Assembly: GCA_030704615.1 (NCBI GenBank)
Contig: CM060732.1
Span: forward strand, 29,431,053 to 29,495,052
Length of the DNA stretch: 64,000 nucleotides
Source: Takakia lepidozioides
Lineage: Eukaryota; Streptophyta; Takakiopsida; Takakiales; Takakiaceae
Direction of reading: 5' to 3'
Under the pieces are notes generated by a model, which saw only the letters and a program-made list of their open reading frames with translations, was not told where the DNA came from and did not search any database. The position numbers and the translations under genes are program-made. This document shows, piece by piece, positions 10,042 through 19,730 of this stretch (position 1 is its first letter; every line of letters starts with the position of its first letter).

Positions 10042-10994
10042 ATGCTAACACTAGCAGCATTCACAGCGGCAGTGAGTTGGCCTGGAGAGTTGCTTGAGGG
10101 CAACGCTTATTCAGAGGATGTGCCATCTCCGGGAGAGCAGGATGACATGTATGGTATGGCGGAATTGCCTACCATGGTTGCTCAGACTTCATTGTGGGGC
10201 ACGAGCAAGGATTTGCAGCGGGATGCTGATCGACGGGTGCAACAAGCCTGGGTGGAGGCTTTTGTACCGTCAGGAGAGGAGGAGAGTGCGGGGATTGCAC
10301 CAGGACCACCTCAGTTGTCTCCATTGGACACCACACCTATTGTGTGGCAGTATCCGGATGAAGGCATTTGTCTTCTGGACTTGTTTGGCGGGATCAGCAC
10401 CGGATTGGCTGCTGTGTTACAGGCAGGTGTACGAGTTCGGCGTTACCTGTATGTGGAGAGGGGTCAGCAGTGTTGCTAGATGCAGCTACAGTGGGGTCAC
10501 GGGCTCATCGTCCACGGCTATGGTGGACTAACTTGATGCCACCCGCACTGCTCAAGCGTGCATTTGATGGGGTGCAGCGGCCAGCACATCTCACAGTGGA
10601 TAGCATTCTGGACACAGGGAGGCAGTTTCAGCGTGTGAGACATGATGACCGTTCGCCTTTGGCAGTGGTCAACAAGGTGGGTCAACCACGAGCAGCATTA
10701 CCTACACTGCTCAGCTTCCCAGGATCGCATGCTTTCCGGGATAGTGGACCTGGCCTCCTGTGGGATGCTCAGTTGCAGCAGTTAGTAGAGCCTAATGCTG
10801 ACAAGCGTGAGCGAGCAATGGGTTTTACCACTAGTACCACGGCGGTGTCGTCTCTTTCTGAGGCATCACGTCGTCAGGTGTTGGGGCAAGCAATGGATCT
10901 CAATTGCTTGACCTGGATTATCAGCTTGGCTATGGCTGAGCAACGCCTTCAACAGGCTGAAAGCATGCTCCACATATGCATTGCTCTCACATAA
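10042..10994 (+). pseudogene. retroelement-linked cytosine-5 DNA methyltransferase, internally deleted
   Basis: Frame 10,042-10,479 ends in 'GICLLDLFGGISTGLAAV', which is C5-methyltransferase motif I in the DNMT3/DRM style (LF.GI.TGL..l...G). From ~10,480 a shifted frame to 10,994 gives 'SRAHRPRLWWTNLMPP' (compare 'aaHRaRyfWgNlP' of DNMT3/DRM), then 'LVEPNADKRERAMGF' and 'SSLSEASRRQVLGQAMDL', equivalent to motifs IX and X (E...R...G..., R...lG.a). The middle of the domain, including the PCQ/PC catalytic loop and ENV motif, is deleted, so it cannot be active. The upstream protease tail suggests a retrotransposon-encoded enzyme; such methyltransferases are published for charophyte and dinoflagellate retroelements. 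Host DRM is the alternative, but the neighbour argues against it. Confidence 0.7.
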
Positions 10995-11420
10995 GGGAAG
11001 TCAGCCCTTCCCTCTTCCTTGCTTGCCCTCCAAGCTTGAAGATGGAAGCTTCAATGAGTTGAATACATGCTCCACACATGCAACCTCTTCACACAAGAGG
11101 TATCAGCCCCCTATCTTGGCTCCTTAGCTCCTTGATGCTCTCTAAGACAAGACTAAGCACTCCACAGCCCTTGCCAAGCTCCTGAAACCCTAAGGCTTAC
11201 ATTTCCAGCCACAAGACACTCCTCATGTGGTGCAAGAGCTCTTCTTCCAAGCTCTGAAACCCTAGGTGCCTTGCCGCACCTCTTAGCTCATGTTCCAGCC
11301 TTGCTCTTGCCATGATAAGAGCCCTCTCAATGCTGAAGCTCGAGATTGAAAACCCAATCTCAACATACTCCACAAAGTGCACTGATTTGCCCCAAGCCAA
11401 ATCAGCCCTTTCGCTTGGTC
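10960..11420 (+). repeat. imperfect tandem repeats 3' of the methyltransferase remnant
   Basis: Two ~85-bp modules share 'aagcatgctccacatatgca / acatgctccacacatgcaac', 'tctcacataag / cttcacacaag' and 'tcagccc' (10,961 and 11,062). A third, weaker relative lies near 11,358 ('atactccacaaagtgcactg ... aatcagccc'). No coding frame. It may be the 3' non-coding part of the retroelement. Confidence 0.45.
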
Positions 11421-11908
11421 TTGCATTCCCAAGTCCAGTTTTCAGCTTTGCCCACAAAGCCACTATAACCTGCTTTTGACTAGTCCTCTTCCCAATCGTG
11501 CTTGTTCATGCATGTACACAATTTGAGACCATCAAGGTGCTCTGGAATTACCTGCAGCATAGTGCTTTCATCTCTGAAGCTGAAGATCAAATGCCAAGGT
11601 CTACCACCTCGTAACCCACATCGCCTCTGCTTCTAACAACCAAGAGCTCCACGGTGCTCTTTGCATAACAACCTGGTTTCTCTCATTCTTAAGCAAAAAC
11701 CACAAGTGCTACAACTAACTCGTATCTGGCACTCACAGATACGAGCTTATCTTTCTCGAGTGATAAAGAAGAAGAATACAAGCACAAGCTCATGCGAGCT
11801 CACAAAGCTGAAGCATAAACTCATGCATATATAACCTCATCACTCAAATACAAGTCAAGCCAAGTGCACCCCACGCCATGGGGAATCCACACTACGGCGC
11901 CATAGCTA
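11421..11908. other. no gene seen
   Basis: Non-coding sequence between the imperfect repeats and the strong hairpin. No features were recognised. Confidence 0.5.
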
Positions 11909-11951
11909 GGCGCGGTGAGGCTCAACTCGAGAAAGATGAGCCTCCCGCGCT
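11909..11951 (-). terminator. GC-rich hairpin, possible Helitron 3' end
   Basis: Nearly perfect inverted arms (gcgcggtgaggctca at ~11,910-11,924 and tgagcctcccgcgc at 11,937-11,950, one bulge) flank a 12-base loop. On the minus strand the stem is followed almost directly by CTAG, which fits the CTRR Helitron terminus. It lies about 100 bp beyond the stop of the minus-strand helicase fragment, where a Helitron 3' hairpin is expected. The usual 10-12 base gap between stem and CTRR is missing, so this is tentative. Confidence 0.35.
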
Positions 11952-12043
11952 TGCCGTGAAGATAACCACTCCAGGGCCTAAATCTGCCTTGATCCCTGGA
12001 TTGACACTTGGGCCAATCCCAAATGTCAATATGTAAAAGCTAG

Positions 12044-12679
12044 CTATTTCCTAGCTAGTTTCACACTAGTGGTAAAATAACTTGACAGAGGCAATTGGTG
12101 TCCGCTGATTTTGAATTTCTTTGGTTTTTCTAGTTCATCCTCCGTGTGGTGATAATCGAACGTTCTTGAAATGGGTGTAATCGGCACTACATTGTTTGGG
12201 AGATTTTCTAGATTTATGTTGCTCAATGTTTGATGTTGACTGATGAATTTGCTGAAGTCGATTAATACGTGATTTGGCGGGTGCATCAAGTTATCTTCCC
12301 GTACGATCCACTCGTCTTCTGTTGTCGAGATCCCCACTATTTCTCCGACTGCACCATTTACAAGCCCCAATCTAGGATACAAATTGTCGGTGAGCATGAC
12401 TGTCATTCCTTTGTACAATCTCAAAAATGGAAGAAGCTTGTGGCTTCTACTCCCAGGTATGGTTTGTCGGATTGCGAATTGGCACTCGTCGCGGAGTGCG
12501 TGCTTCTTGTAGGTGTCTGTGGCTACTATGGTGTAGGATGCATGATTAGATTTACGTGTGTTATATTCTATCATCCATGAGATGTACCCTGAAGGAGACT
12601 GGGGGGAAGGATTTTGGTTGCCCCACAGCAACAGTGGACTGACAGACATTTGGCTAGGATTTGGGTAGAAGTTTGGCAA
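12044..12679 (-). pseudogene. Helitron Pif1-like helicase C-terminus
   Basis: The minus-strand frame encodes 'LLPFLRLYKGMTVMLTDNLY', 'PRLGLVNGAVGEIVGI', 'NVVPITPISRTFDYHH' and 'FKISGHQLPLSSYF'. These are the C-terminal helicase blocks of Helitron RepHel (family pattern 'g.pvmlt.NlyprlGlvNGa.G.v' then 'vvPi.pi.r.f.yh'). Walker A/B and the other early helicase motifs are absent. Orientation is opposite to the Rep gene at 5.9-9.8 kb, so this is either a second, truncated Helitron or an inverted part of the first. The unrelated sequence just upstream (12,690-14,450) holds captured exons of host genes. Confidence 0.85.
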
Positions 12680-12779
12680 TTTCCAAACAACAAATTAGGG
12701 TAACAGGGCCTTGGGTGGTACTCAATTGCTTGTGGGTGGGTATGGGAAACCGTGTTTGTTATGTGTGACATAGGTGCAG

Positions 12780-12850
12780 GACTAGAGGTTGTGTCACCGA
12801 TGTGCCCTCAACACTTTCTATATGTTGCTGGCATGGCCAACCTTGCAAAG
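12780..12850 (+). pseudogene. RUS/DUF647-like exon fragment
   Basis: A 71-base segment is bounded by 'gtgcag' and 'gtgctt', consistent with splice acceptor and donor. It encodes 'LEVVSPMCPQHFLYVAGMAN' then 'LAK'. This resembles the ROOT UVB SENSITIVE (DUF647) family segment '...tP.fP..Fl.lAg.aN.aK'. The next possible exon, from 12,927 after 'ctatag', reads 'VIVDKWTVSSYGTGFSKGKE' and fits the family poorly, so only the first piece is claimed. It sits next to pieces of other genes, which suggests capture rather than a resident gene. Confidence 0.45.
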
Positions 12851-13319
12851 GTGCTTCTTGTGTCTATCTGTCCCTCCCTTCCATCATGCTTCATCTGCTT
12901 TTGTTTGCCTTTTCCTTACCCTATAGGTGATTGTTGATAAGTGGACTGTTTCAAGCTATGGCACTGGTTTCAGCAAGGGCAAAGAGGCTGCCAGTATATT
13001 CATCTTTTGTCAAACCACGGCAACTTAAGTAATTTATATGTTAAGGGAGAAGCAATCTAAACACTTTCTAATGTACAGGGGTCGTGCCTAGAGTGTGGAT
13101 AAAACTGATGTGATTCCTACAAACCTTCTATTTGAAGGGCTCACTTATCACCTGATCCAAGGTGGCTGAGGAGTTTCACCTAATATGCATGGCCACAATT
13201 GGGGCTGGAATGCATGAAAGGGCTGGAATGCATGATGTTGATGATCTCTGCACTTTAGTCCTCCACCTTATGCACTTGTAAAAGATCTAGCTGCGGTATC
13301 ACTGCCACTCATACTAAAG

Positions 13320-13457
13320 TATGCTCTGGGCTGGTGGTCGCTGCCTCAGGGCATTTGGAGTTGGTGGAGACAGCACCCAGGCTTCACACACTCAAAGCTC
13401 TTCTCAGCCAACGGCCAAATGCTGAAGATCTTGAAGTGATGGAGATCTTGGAGATGA
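13320..13457 (+). pseudogene. DCC1-like exon fragment 1
   Basis: The frame reads 'LVVAASGHLELVETAPRLHT', 'LKALLSQRPNAEDLEV' and 'MEILEMK', then reaches a GTGAGT donor. It resembles the segment of sister-chromatid cohesion protein DCC1 where '(h)LEL...aPrL..Lk.LL...P' is conserved. DCC1 is part of the CTF18 replication-factor-C clamp loader complex. Together with fragment 2 (400 bp downstream, same strand, correct order) the assignment is fairly firm. No N-terminus or C-terminal winged-helix region was found, so this is a partial copy. Confidence 0.6.
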
Positions 13458-13856
13458 AGTGAGTGTCCCCCCAATGTTGTACAAATCAATATATTCACTT
13501 GTTGTTGCATAGTCAGATTTCAAGATGCCCTGCCCGATGATTCACTCCTCACCAGTCAGTTATCATGTAGCTCTTCATTCAATGTTTGCAGCTTCGATGG
13601 GGATGCCTGATATTTTTCACCTGTGCTTTGACACAAACTTCAATCGTTTCAGGAAGAGATGCCATGTATGTGGTACCTAGTGCTAGTGAGATTCATATTT
13701 CATGTTATGATAAGACGTCCTATCTTATGTAGCCCTTTGGAAATGTGGTTCTGGAAGGGATTCCTCCAATTGCCATCAGAAGAAAGCTACTTGACAGGGT
13801 TCTGAATATGAAACTGGCATATTGATCATGATATGGAGGGAGGGTTATACACATGA

Positions 13857-14055
13857 GATGATCTTGCTAACGACGTGCAAGCCAACAGTAGGTAGCTGAA
13901 AGATGCGTTGAAGGCCCTCCACGAGGTTAAGATTGGAAACTATTGGAGAGTTGTGGATAGGAAATTCATGGAGGGCCTGCTGGAGGTTATACTCCTGAGC
14001 ATCAGTGGACCTAAAGTACTTGCGAGAGGTAGAGGTGCTTCAAGTACTAAAGGGT
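13857..14055 (+). pseudogene. DCC1-like exon fragment 2
   Basis: The frame encodes 'DDLANDVQANSR', a TAG stop (13,893-13,895), then 'LKDALKALHEVKIGNYWRVV' and 'DRKFMEGLLEVIL'. It matches the DCC1 block '.dl...vqas..el...L..l.a..i.gYWRi.d..y...il..l'. The stop falls where a Glu codon (GAG) is expected. Order and spacing relative to fragment 1 match the parent gene. With the nonsense codon and missing ends it is a captured or degenerate copy. Confidence 0.65.
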
Positions 14056-14311
14056 GATAGGTATACATTCCATTAGGCCTGAGTGCACCTGCTCTTGGAG
14101 AAACAGGAAATATCCTGAATACACTGAGTGAACGTGGAGACCTGTTATGAGCATTGAATATTTTTTCCCGTCTTTTGTGTTTTTTTTAATCTAGTTTGGT
14201 CTCCGATTAATTTTTGAAGTGTGTCTGGATGTACATCATACTTGCCCTGGAGGTCAAACAGTCACTTTTATGTCCACGCAAATAAATTTCCTAATGATCC
14301 TTCTTGTGCAG

Positions 14312-14448
14312 GTGAACCCTGAAAATGCGCCTCTAGTGGTTGGGCAATTGCTGGATGATGGCCACCCCAAGGATTTCATCAAGGACCTTATCTTGTCTGT
14401 GTGCTCTTCACTGCCAGTGGAGGCACTGGTTGACGAGTGTGAGAAGAG
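14312..14448 (+). pseudogene. clathrin heavy chain exon fragment
   Basis: Exon-like segment bounded by 'ttgtgcag' and 'gtaata'. It encodes 'VNPENAPLVVGQLLDDGHPK', 'DFIKDLILSVCSSLPVEALV' and 'DECEKR', which closely matches the plant clathrin heavy chain region 'VNP.NAPLVVGQLLDDe.pEDFIK.LILSVRSLLPVEpLVDECEKR'. Several changes hit residues that are almost invariant (E to G, R to C, L to S), which suggests loss of constraint. No flanking clathrin exons were found on either side, although the real gene has many. This is an isolated captured exon. Confidence 0.75.
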
Positions 14449-15280
14449 GTAATAAATTGTCCCAAGGTGTCTTTATGTCATTATTAATCTGATTGTTTGT
14501 TCCTAGCATGATGTGTATGTCACAGTCAACTCTCAGGTTCTGCGCAAAATGAAAACGCGTGGAAAGAGGGCACATTACCGACATGTTAAATGCATGTGGA
14601 ATAACAATGCAATTTTCACAACAAATTTTGTGTTTCTCAAGGTCGGGATGTTAGAGCCTGGAATATTGCACTGGATGTCTTCGACTGCACAGAGATGAAC
14701 CGCACATTAAGCATCTCGCATACTAACATCCAGCATACTAACATGCTCCACTTGCATTTTTGAGGGTGGAAACTGGCAACTGAAGCCTGCACAGTGGTAT
14801 ATCATACCCATAGCTATTCATAATGATATCATCTTGACAACAATGGTCCATTCTGCTACACCTCATCTGAAGTCTATAGTTAGGTGGGACTGGTGACCAC
14901 TGACAAACTACCAACTTCCCAATGCGCCTTGTCATATGATAAGAAATTGGATCAAGGAAATCAGTTCTTTATATATTTATATCGGTGTTTGTCTCTCTTT
15001 GCATCCCAGTGGAAGCTATTGCTGGAGGCTGGAAAGACTGCAGAGATATGAAATGATTTTAGTAGCTTGGTTTGTGTAACCGCCTGCGACTCTTCAAATC
15101 TCTTTATTATTATTGTTATTTTCTGGTCCTCTTAAAATCTAAAAATATTATAGCTGAACCCTCTAATAATCCCAAACAATGTATTTTCTCAGGGTCTCTG
15201 TCCCTTTTTTAAAATTTAGAAAAATATAATAATAATAATTTGTATTGATAACCGTTATATGGGACCGGTAGTCTTCCACT
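14449..15280. other. no gene seen
   Basis: Non-coding. 15,095-15,250 is AT-rich with runs such as 'ttattattattgtta' and 'aaaatataataataata'. No ORF with recognisable content. Confidence 0.5.
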
Positions 15281-15519
15281 TGGATAAGGCCCCGGCCGCA
15301 CCTGGCTGCTAAGCGGCTTGCTAAGCTAGCTACCAGCCGTTAACGGCGTGGTGACGGCCGCACTTGCCCGTTACAACCCCCGCTAGTTAGCGGGCTCCTA
15401 GCTGCTGTTAAAGCTGACGTATGGGTTCCTCCGAAATTTAGCACGTCCTCCCCCAAGGTGGTAAATCGCGGTCACCGACTAAAATCGGGCAGTCGATCTT
15501 GCGCGCAACAGAGGTATGC
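15281..15519. other. GC-rich segment, no gene seen
   Basis: Rich in GCTAG/CCGG words ('ctaagcggcttgctaagcta', 'gctagttagcgggc') with several small inverted repeats. It changes composition sharply from the AT-rich segment before it, so it is probably the edge of another insertion. Confidence 0.4.
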
Positions 15520-15670
15520 AGCGACTCCCCTTCCCTGCGATCTCTTCCCTGCGATCTCTCCCTTTCCCCCTCCCTGCCCCTCTTCCCTCTCTCTCTGCCT
15601 CCCTCTCTTTCATCATCTCTCTCAATCCATCTCCTTCTATTCTTGTTCTTTCTTGTTTTTTGTATTTGTT
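15520..15670 (+). promoter_or_regulatory. pyrimidine-rich tract (possible 5' UTR/Y-patch)
   Basis: About 150 bases of almost uninterrupted C/T ('cctttccccctccctgcccc', 'ctctctctctgcctccctc'), preceded by a directly repeated 'ccctgcgatctctt'. Plant core promoters and 5' leaders often carry such Y-patches. No matching gene start was identified downstream within 700 bp, so the role is uncertain. Confidence 0.35.
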
Positions 15671-16206
15671 TTTGGTTGTTTGTGTATTCATGGGGTGGGT
15701 GACTGCACAGCAAGGAGCGCGGGGCGGGCGCGAGCAAGTCACCGGCGACCGCAGCTCAGTCAATGCAACTCGTTCGCAATTCAGTGAGTGCCATTTACAT
15801 AGTGCTTTGTGCTTTCCACATGGAGTGCTTTGTGGCTGGTGCAATGGGCTTCCCTCCTGTTGTTCTTGTGGTCTCCACTGTTGGCGTCAGGCTTGAATTG
15901 AGGAATTGATCCACGCTCAGTCTTTGGGCAGCTGTTGGCTAGGCTTGTTGTTGGTTTCTTCTGTTTGAGAGGTGCTGGGTCAATTGCCATGTTGTATATG
16001 TACAGGTGGTTGTCCGGTTGTATTGATTTATTGTCACTTGCCATTAAAGTGGGTTAAATGACAATGAACATCATTGTTGGGTCTACTTAGTGGCTGGCTT
16101 ACAATATCTGAAGCAAACATCCAAGCCAAGAACGATAGCAGATAGTGAAATGTCCAGGGATGGTGTGATTGACTTAAAAACTGATGAGGTCCAAACTTGC
16201 CAAAAC
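15671..16206. other. no gene seen
   Basis: Non-coding sequence between the pyrimidine tract and the 156-bp repeat. Short ORFs only. Confidence 0.45.
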
Positions 16207-16362
16207 AGATTGTACTCATAAGACGTTGTTTGCCGTAGCCTTGTGGCCATTGACCCCGCGCCCAGTTTGAGTGGGAACAAAAGGAACAGAACCTACCTCC
16301 GTCAGGGGCTGACGTTGGTAGTAAGACTTACCATCATATAAGGAATTAATCCGGGTTTTCCA
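16207..16362 (+). repeat. 156-bp dispersed repeat, copy 1
   Basis: About 93% identical by eye to 59,761-59,916. It begins 'agattgtactcataagacg' and ends 'aatccgggttttcca'. Homology stops abruptly at both edges in both copies. Here its right edge is followed immediately by an in-frame trihelix coding sequence. No target-site duplication, terminal inverted repeat or clear RNA polymerase III box pair was seen, although 'tagccttgtgg' is close to a tRNA A-box. It behaves like a short non-autonomous mobile repeat of unknown class. Confidence 0.7.
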
Positions 16363-17233
16363 CCGCCATGAGTGGGAGGCTTGGAAGGCCTCCAATGCGC
16401 GTGGCAACATGATGTGCGACAAGGTAAAATGGGAGAGGGTAGTTGAAGTGTTGGAATCGCAGGGTGTGAGCGGGCGGGACGTTGCTGGGTGCACCACCAA
16501 GTGGCAGCATTTGTGCAAGCAGTACAAAGACATCCGGGGGCACCAACTCAATGCCACCGGCAACCAGGACTACTTCACAATGAGTTCCGATGAGCGCGTG
16601 GCGTTGGGACTTCCGAAGTCCTTCGCCAGGGACCTCTTTGAGGACATGAACTTCCTGGCTGAGCGTGCGTGCAACGCTCCCAAAGTGACATCAGCGAGCT
16701 TGAGGGTAACACCAATTGTTGCTCCTTTGCCCCCTGTAGACATAGATACATCGTTGCCTCATATGGAAGAGGAAGTACTACCCTATGCTAATAATGAGGC
16801 TGCACCTGCTCTACCATCATTGGATGGGGTGGCCCATATGCGGGTAGAGCATGATGAGGCGCCGATTCTTGCACGGGGTCGGCCTCCAGTGATGGGCCGG
16901 GAGAGGTCTACCAACACCTCTCCCACACCTTTTACCAATTCGACGGGTAAGAAAAAGAAGGGAAGCACAACCAGTGCCGATCTACTCAAGGCCTTCAAGG
17001 AAGGGAATGAAGGTTTGTTCAAAAATATGGAGGAGGATAGGAAGGAGAGAATGGACAGGTTTGCCAAATCTTTTCAACTTCAAGATGACATCTTTAAATT
17101 TGAGGTTGAAAAAGCTAGAGCAACCTTAGCTACAGAGCAGGCAGCTTCAGGTAACCAGCGCACCATGGTGTCGCATTTTGGAAAGCTCGTTGAGCATTTT
17201 GGAAAGCTAGTTGAGAAGAAAGATGACGCCTAG
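16363..17233 (+). CDS. trihelix/Myb-SANT-like protein, 5'-truncated
   Basis: The frame is open from the edge of the 156-bp repeat to TAG at 17,231-17,233; the first Met is at 16,409. Residues just before and after that Met ('HEWEAWKASNARGN', 'KVKWERVVEVLESQGVSGRD', 'CTTKWQHLCKQYKDI') form a Myb/SANT-like trihelix DNA-binding domain with spaced tryptophans. The middle (~90-190) is Pro/Ala-rich and probably disordered, with a basic 'GKKKKG'. The C-terminus is a charged helical segment ('MEEDRKERMDRFAKSFQLQD') likely to form a coiled coil. This layout is typical of Myb-like accessory proteins of PIF/Harbinger transposons and of plant trihelix factors. Because the trihelix domain starts before 16,363, the N-terminus was removed by the repeat. 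A lone, otherwise intact 274-codon ORF. Confidence 0.6.
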
Positions 17234-19189
17234 GGATGTAGGGGATGACGCCTAGAAAGATACAGAATATGCAATCAAAGAACAGAACAAGCTGCATGTG
17301 ACATATTCAAGTTGCTCTGTTTGTTTAAAGAGACAACTCTGACATTTTTGACAGATGTTTTTGTATCTCATACTTGTATTCATGCAACTGTGCTTTGAAG
17401 TACTGGACCTGACTGCTATGTTTCCTCATTAGACCCTTTTGCAGTGGCTGTGGGTTGTGTATTGTGCCAGACGCTCCATTGTCAATTTCAACATGTGATA
17501 TCAGACCTTCAAGTGTGAACACACTTGAATCCACAGCCATGGATCCAAGACAAAAACAGGGCCAGAACTGGCCCCATAAACCTTGATACATAGATAGGCT
17601 ACATCCAGGGTCATAGCAATGTGCACAGTGGCCTCTACGTCCCTTTGAGTTTGGTTCATAAATGCACACTATATCTCATTCCTGAATGCAGGTGCTTCTC
17701 AAAATGGTGGCCAGTTGTCATTGATCCTTCCAGATGACAAGAATGAGCCTATCAAAATCTGCAAATTGGGAATTTCTGATAGCTTCAACTAGAGACCATG
17801 AATGCAGAGCTCCATTAGCATTGTCATGTACAACTGGTGTTGTACCCCAAAATCTGAAAATCCACACCATTGTTCTAAATCTGGTCTAAGGGCCACTTAA
17901 TACATGCCACCAACATGCGTGTGCAAAATGTGGTGGCGGGACTAATTTGGTCTTTTGTCCTGTGGATACTTTAGACATGGGCTGTCAATGGAAAATTAAT
18001 GTCGTTTACAGCATTAATGTCTGGATTGTATCTCCAGTTGCTTAAACCATTGTTGGTCTTCCTGACAAAGTATGAGAGTTTCTATGTGACTCATGATATA
18101 GTTCAGGGAGTATAGGTGACCAATTTGAACAATACAAAAGCACCAAAAGCACCTCATACTGTCAGTGTGTTGTGTTGTTTGAACACAGGTTGTTCACAAA
18201 CAACTCCTGTCATTTGAAAGATTTTTGTAGCTATGGTGGTGGTATCCTTGTTTGATTGTGGCTGTAATTGATGCTACAGCTGTCTGGTTACCTGTTATGC
18301 TTTCCACAGAGAAGTCCAACATCACCTGACTTCACACATAAGTGCACAAACCAGGTCAAACTTGTTTCCCAAAGTAAAGAATGCTAGTTGAGGCCCAGGA
18401 TGAAGGCATTAGAGAATGTAGGAAGATCCAGCACCTTGTTTCTGGGAGTGAGAGGCTGCCTAAATGGGTTCACTTGCACATGCTCAACAAAAGCCACATG
18501 ATGAGTGACACATGGAAAATAAGTGCCTAGGGACCATAGCAGTTTTCAATGAAAATAGCAGTAAGAGAATTCTTATCTTGACTAGGAAAGCGACCTACTA
18601 GGCAATGGATGTACACAAGCAAAGCACACACCTTACCACTGTGAACCACTGACAATTTCACTTAAGTCAGCAACACACAAATACCTTTGGAACATGTTGT
18701 AGAACCAAAATGAAATAGGTCATACAAAGGCAGCAAGGTGCCAGAAACACCAACAAAAATTCCCAGAGGTGAGAACTGTAAAGGGGCACACAGAGAGAAT
18801 TACAGGAAACGTAAGTCGTTCTGCATGAGCGAGGGCAATTGACTGCGCTGCCAAGATTGCCGCCTCTTCGCAATAATCTGTGAAGAATGCTGGCGGCCGA
18901 GTCCCTATCCCCTGACTTTTTAGTGGCCAGCCGTAGGTGTATCCAGCGTGGATCCGGGGTTCTAAAATACTTAGACTTAGATGCAGAGGAAGCGGGGATA
19001 GATTGTACTGACTCTGAGTCAGACTGAACTGTATTCTTTTAATATTCATTTTCATACTATCTGGAAAACGTTGAATCCCCTTCCTCCACCGTAGTTGTTC
19101 CTTTAGAACAAATAATAATCACAGAATCAACGTTCATTTAAATTGCAATATGTATGAATCCATCTCACAAACCTCCCTGACTCTTCTCA
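17234..19189. other. no gene seen
   Basis: About 2 kb of non-coding sequence of even composition. A 114-codon minus-strand ORF (17,325-17,669) has no recognisable motif and is not claimed. No repeat, RNA gene or promoter was identified. Confidence 0.45.
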
Positions 19190-19515
19190 TATCCATTGTG
19201 CATTCATCTACAGTGTATTCATGCGTGCTCTATTCATGAATTTTTTCCTTTGTTCAACATCCATTGTACATTCATCCTCTGCACTCTTGAATCCACCCCA
19301 CAAACCTTCCACACTCATTTCATATACGTTGTGCATTCGTCAAAAGTTTTGGTCATGCATCTTCCTGTCATGAATTTTTGTCATTGCTCAACATCCATTA
19401 TACATTAATCCATTTTACTCTTATCCATCCCTCATTCATCCATCTATATTCATTTTTCACACTCATCCATCTGTTTATCATCCAACTATACATTCATCCA
19501 TCCTTTATTCAATGC
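19190..19515 (+). repeat. 'ttcatccat' microrepeat region
   Basis: Irregular repeats of 'cattcatccat', 'acatccattgtacattcat' and 'atgaattttt.c.ttg.tcaacatccatt'. There is a duplicated ~140-bp half (19,200-19,300 against 19,320-19,420) followed by shorter 'catccat' units. Non-coding and minisatellite-like. Confidence 0.6.
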
Positions 19516-19593
19516 CTTTTATTATGTCGTCCAGCTTGTTTCCGCGGTAAAGGGTGCCGATCCGCGGGAATACACTCCACTTCTTTTTGGGCG
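19516..19593. other. no gene seen
   Basis: Short non-coding spacer with a small 'ccgcgg' inverted pair. No gene signal. Confidence 0.4.
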
Positions 19594-19690
19594 CGTGGTG
19601 ACGCGGCCTTCACGTGTGATGACGTGGAGTGAGCCCCGTGACGTGGCATTTGCGCAAGGTGACGTGGCGTGAGCGCAGTTGCGCTCACGC
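19594..19690 (+). promoter_or_regulatory. GTGACGTGG cluster with a perfect palindrome
   Basis: The word GTGACG(T/C)GG or a close variant occurs at ~19,597, 19,618, 19,637 and 19,659. GTGACGTGG contains TGACG and ACGTGG cores bound by plant bZIP factors. It ends in a perfect inverted repeat, gtgagcgca-gt-tgcgctcac (19,669-19,688). It lies about 45 bp before the truncated ParB-methyltransferase copy. A regulatory role is inference. Confidence 0.4.
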
Positions 19691-19730
19691 GCTCACATGA
19701 CCAGGCTCACGTCGAGGCATCCCTGCTCCA

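Noticed and set aside
15438-15844. Overlapping ORFs with Arg/Glu-rich or Ser/Leu/Pro-rich content on both strands
   Set aside because: Products of the pyrimidine-rich tract. Low complexity, no motif.
17325-17669. 114-codon minus-strand ORF
   Set aside because: No domain, no context and ordinary composition. Likely chance.
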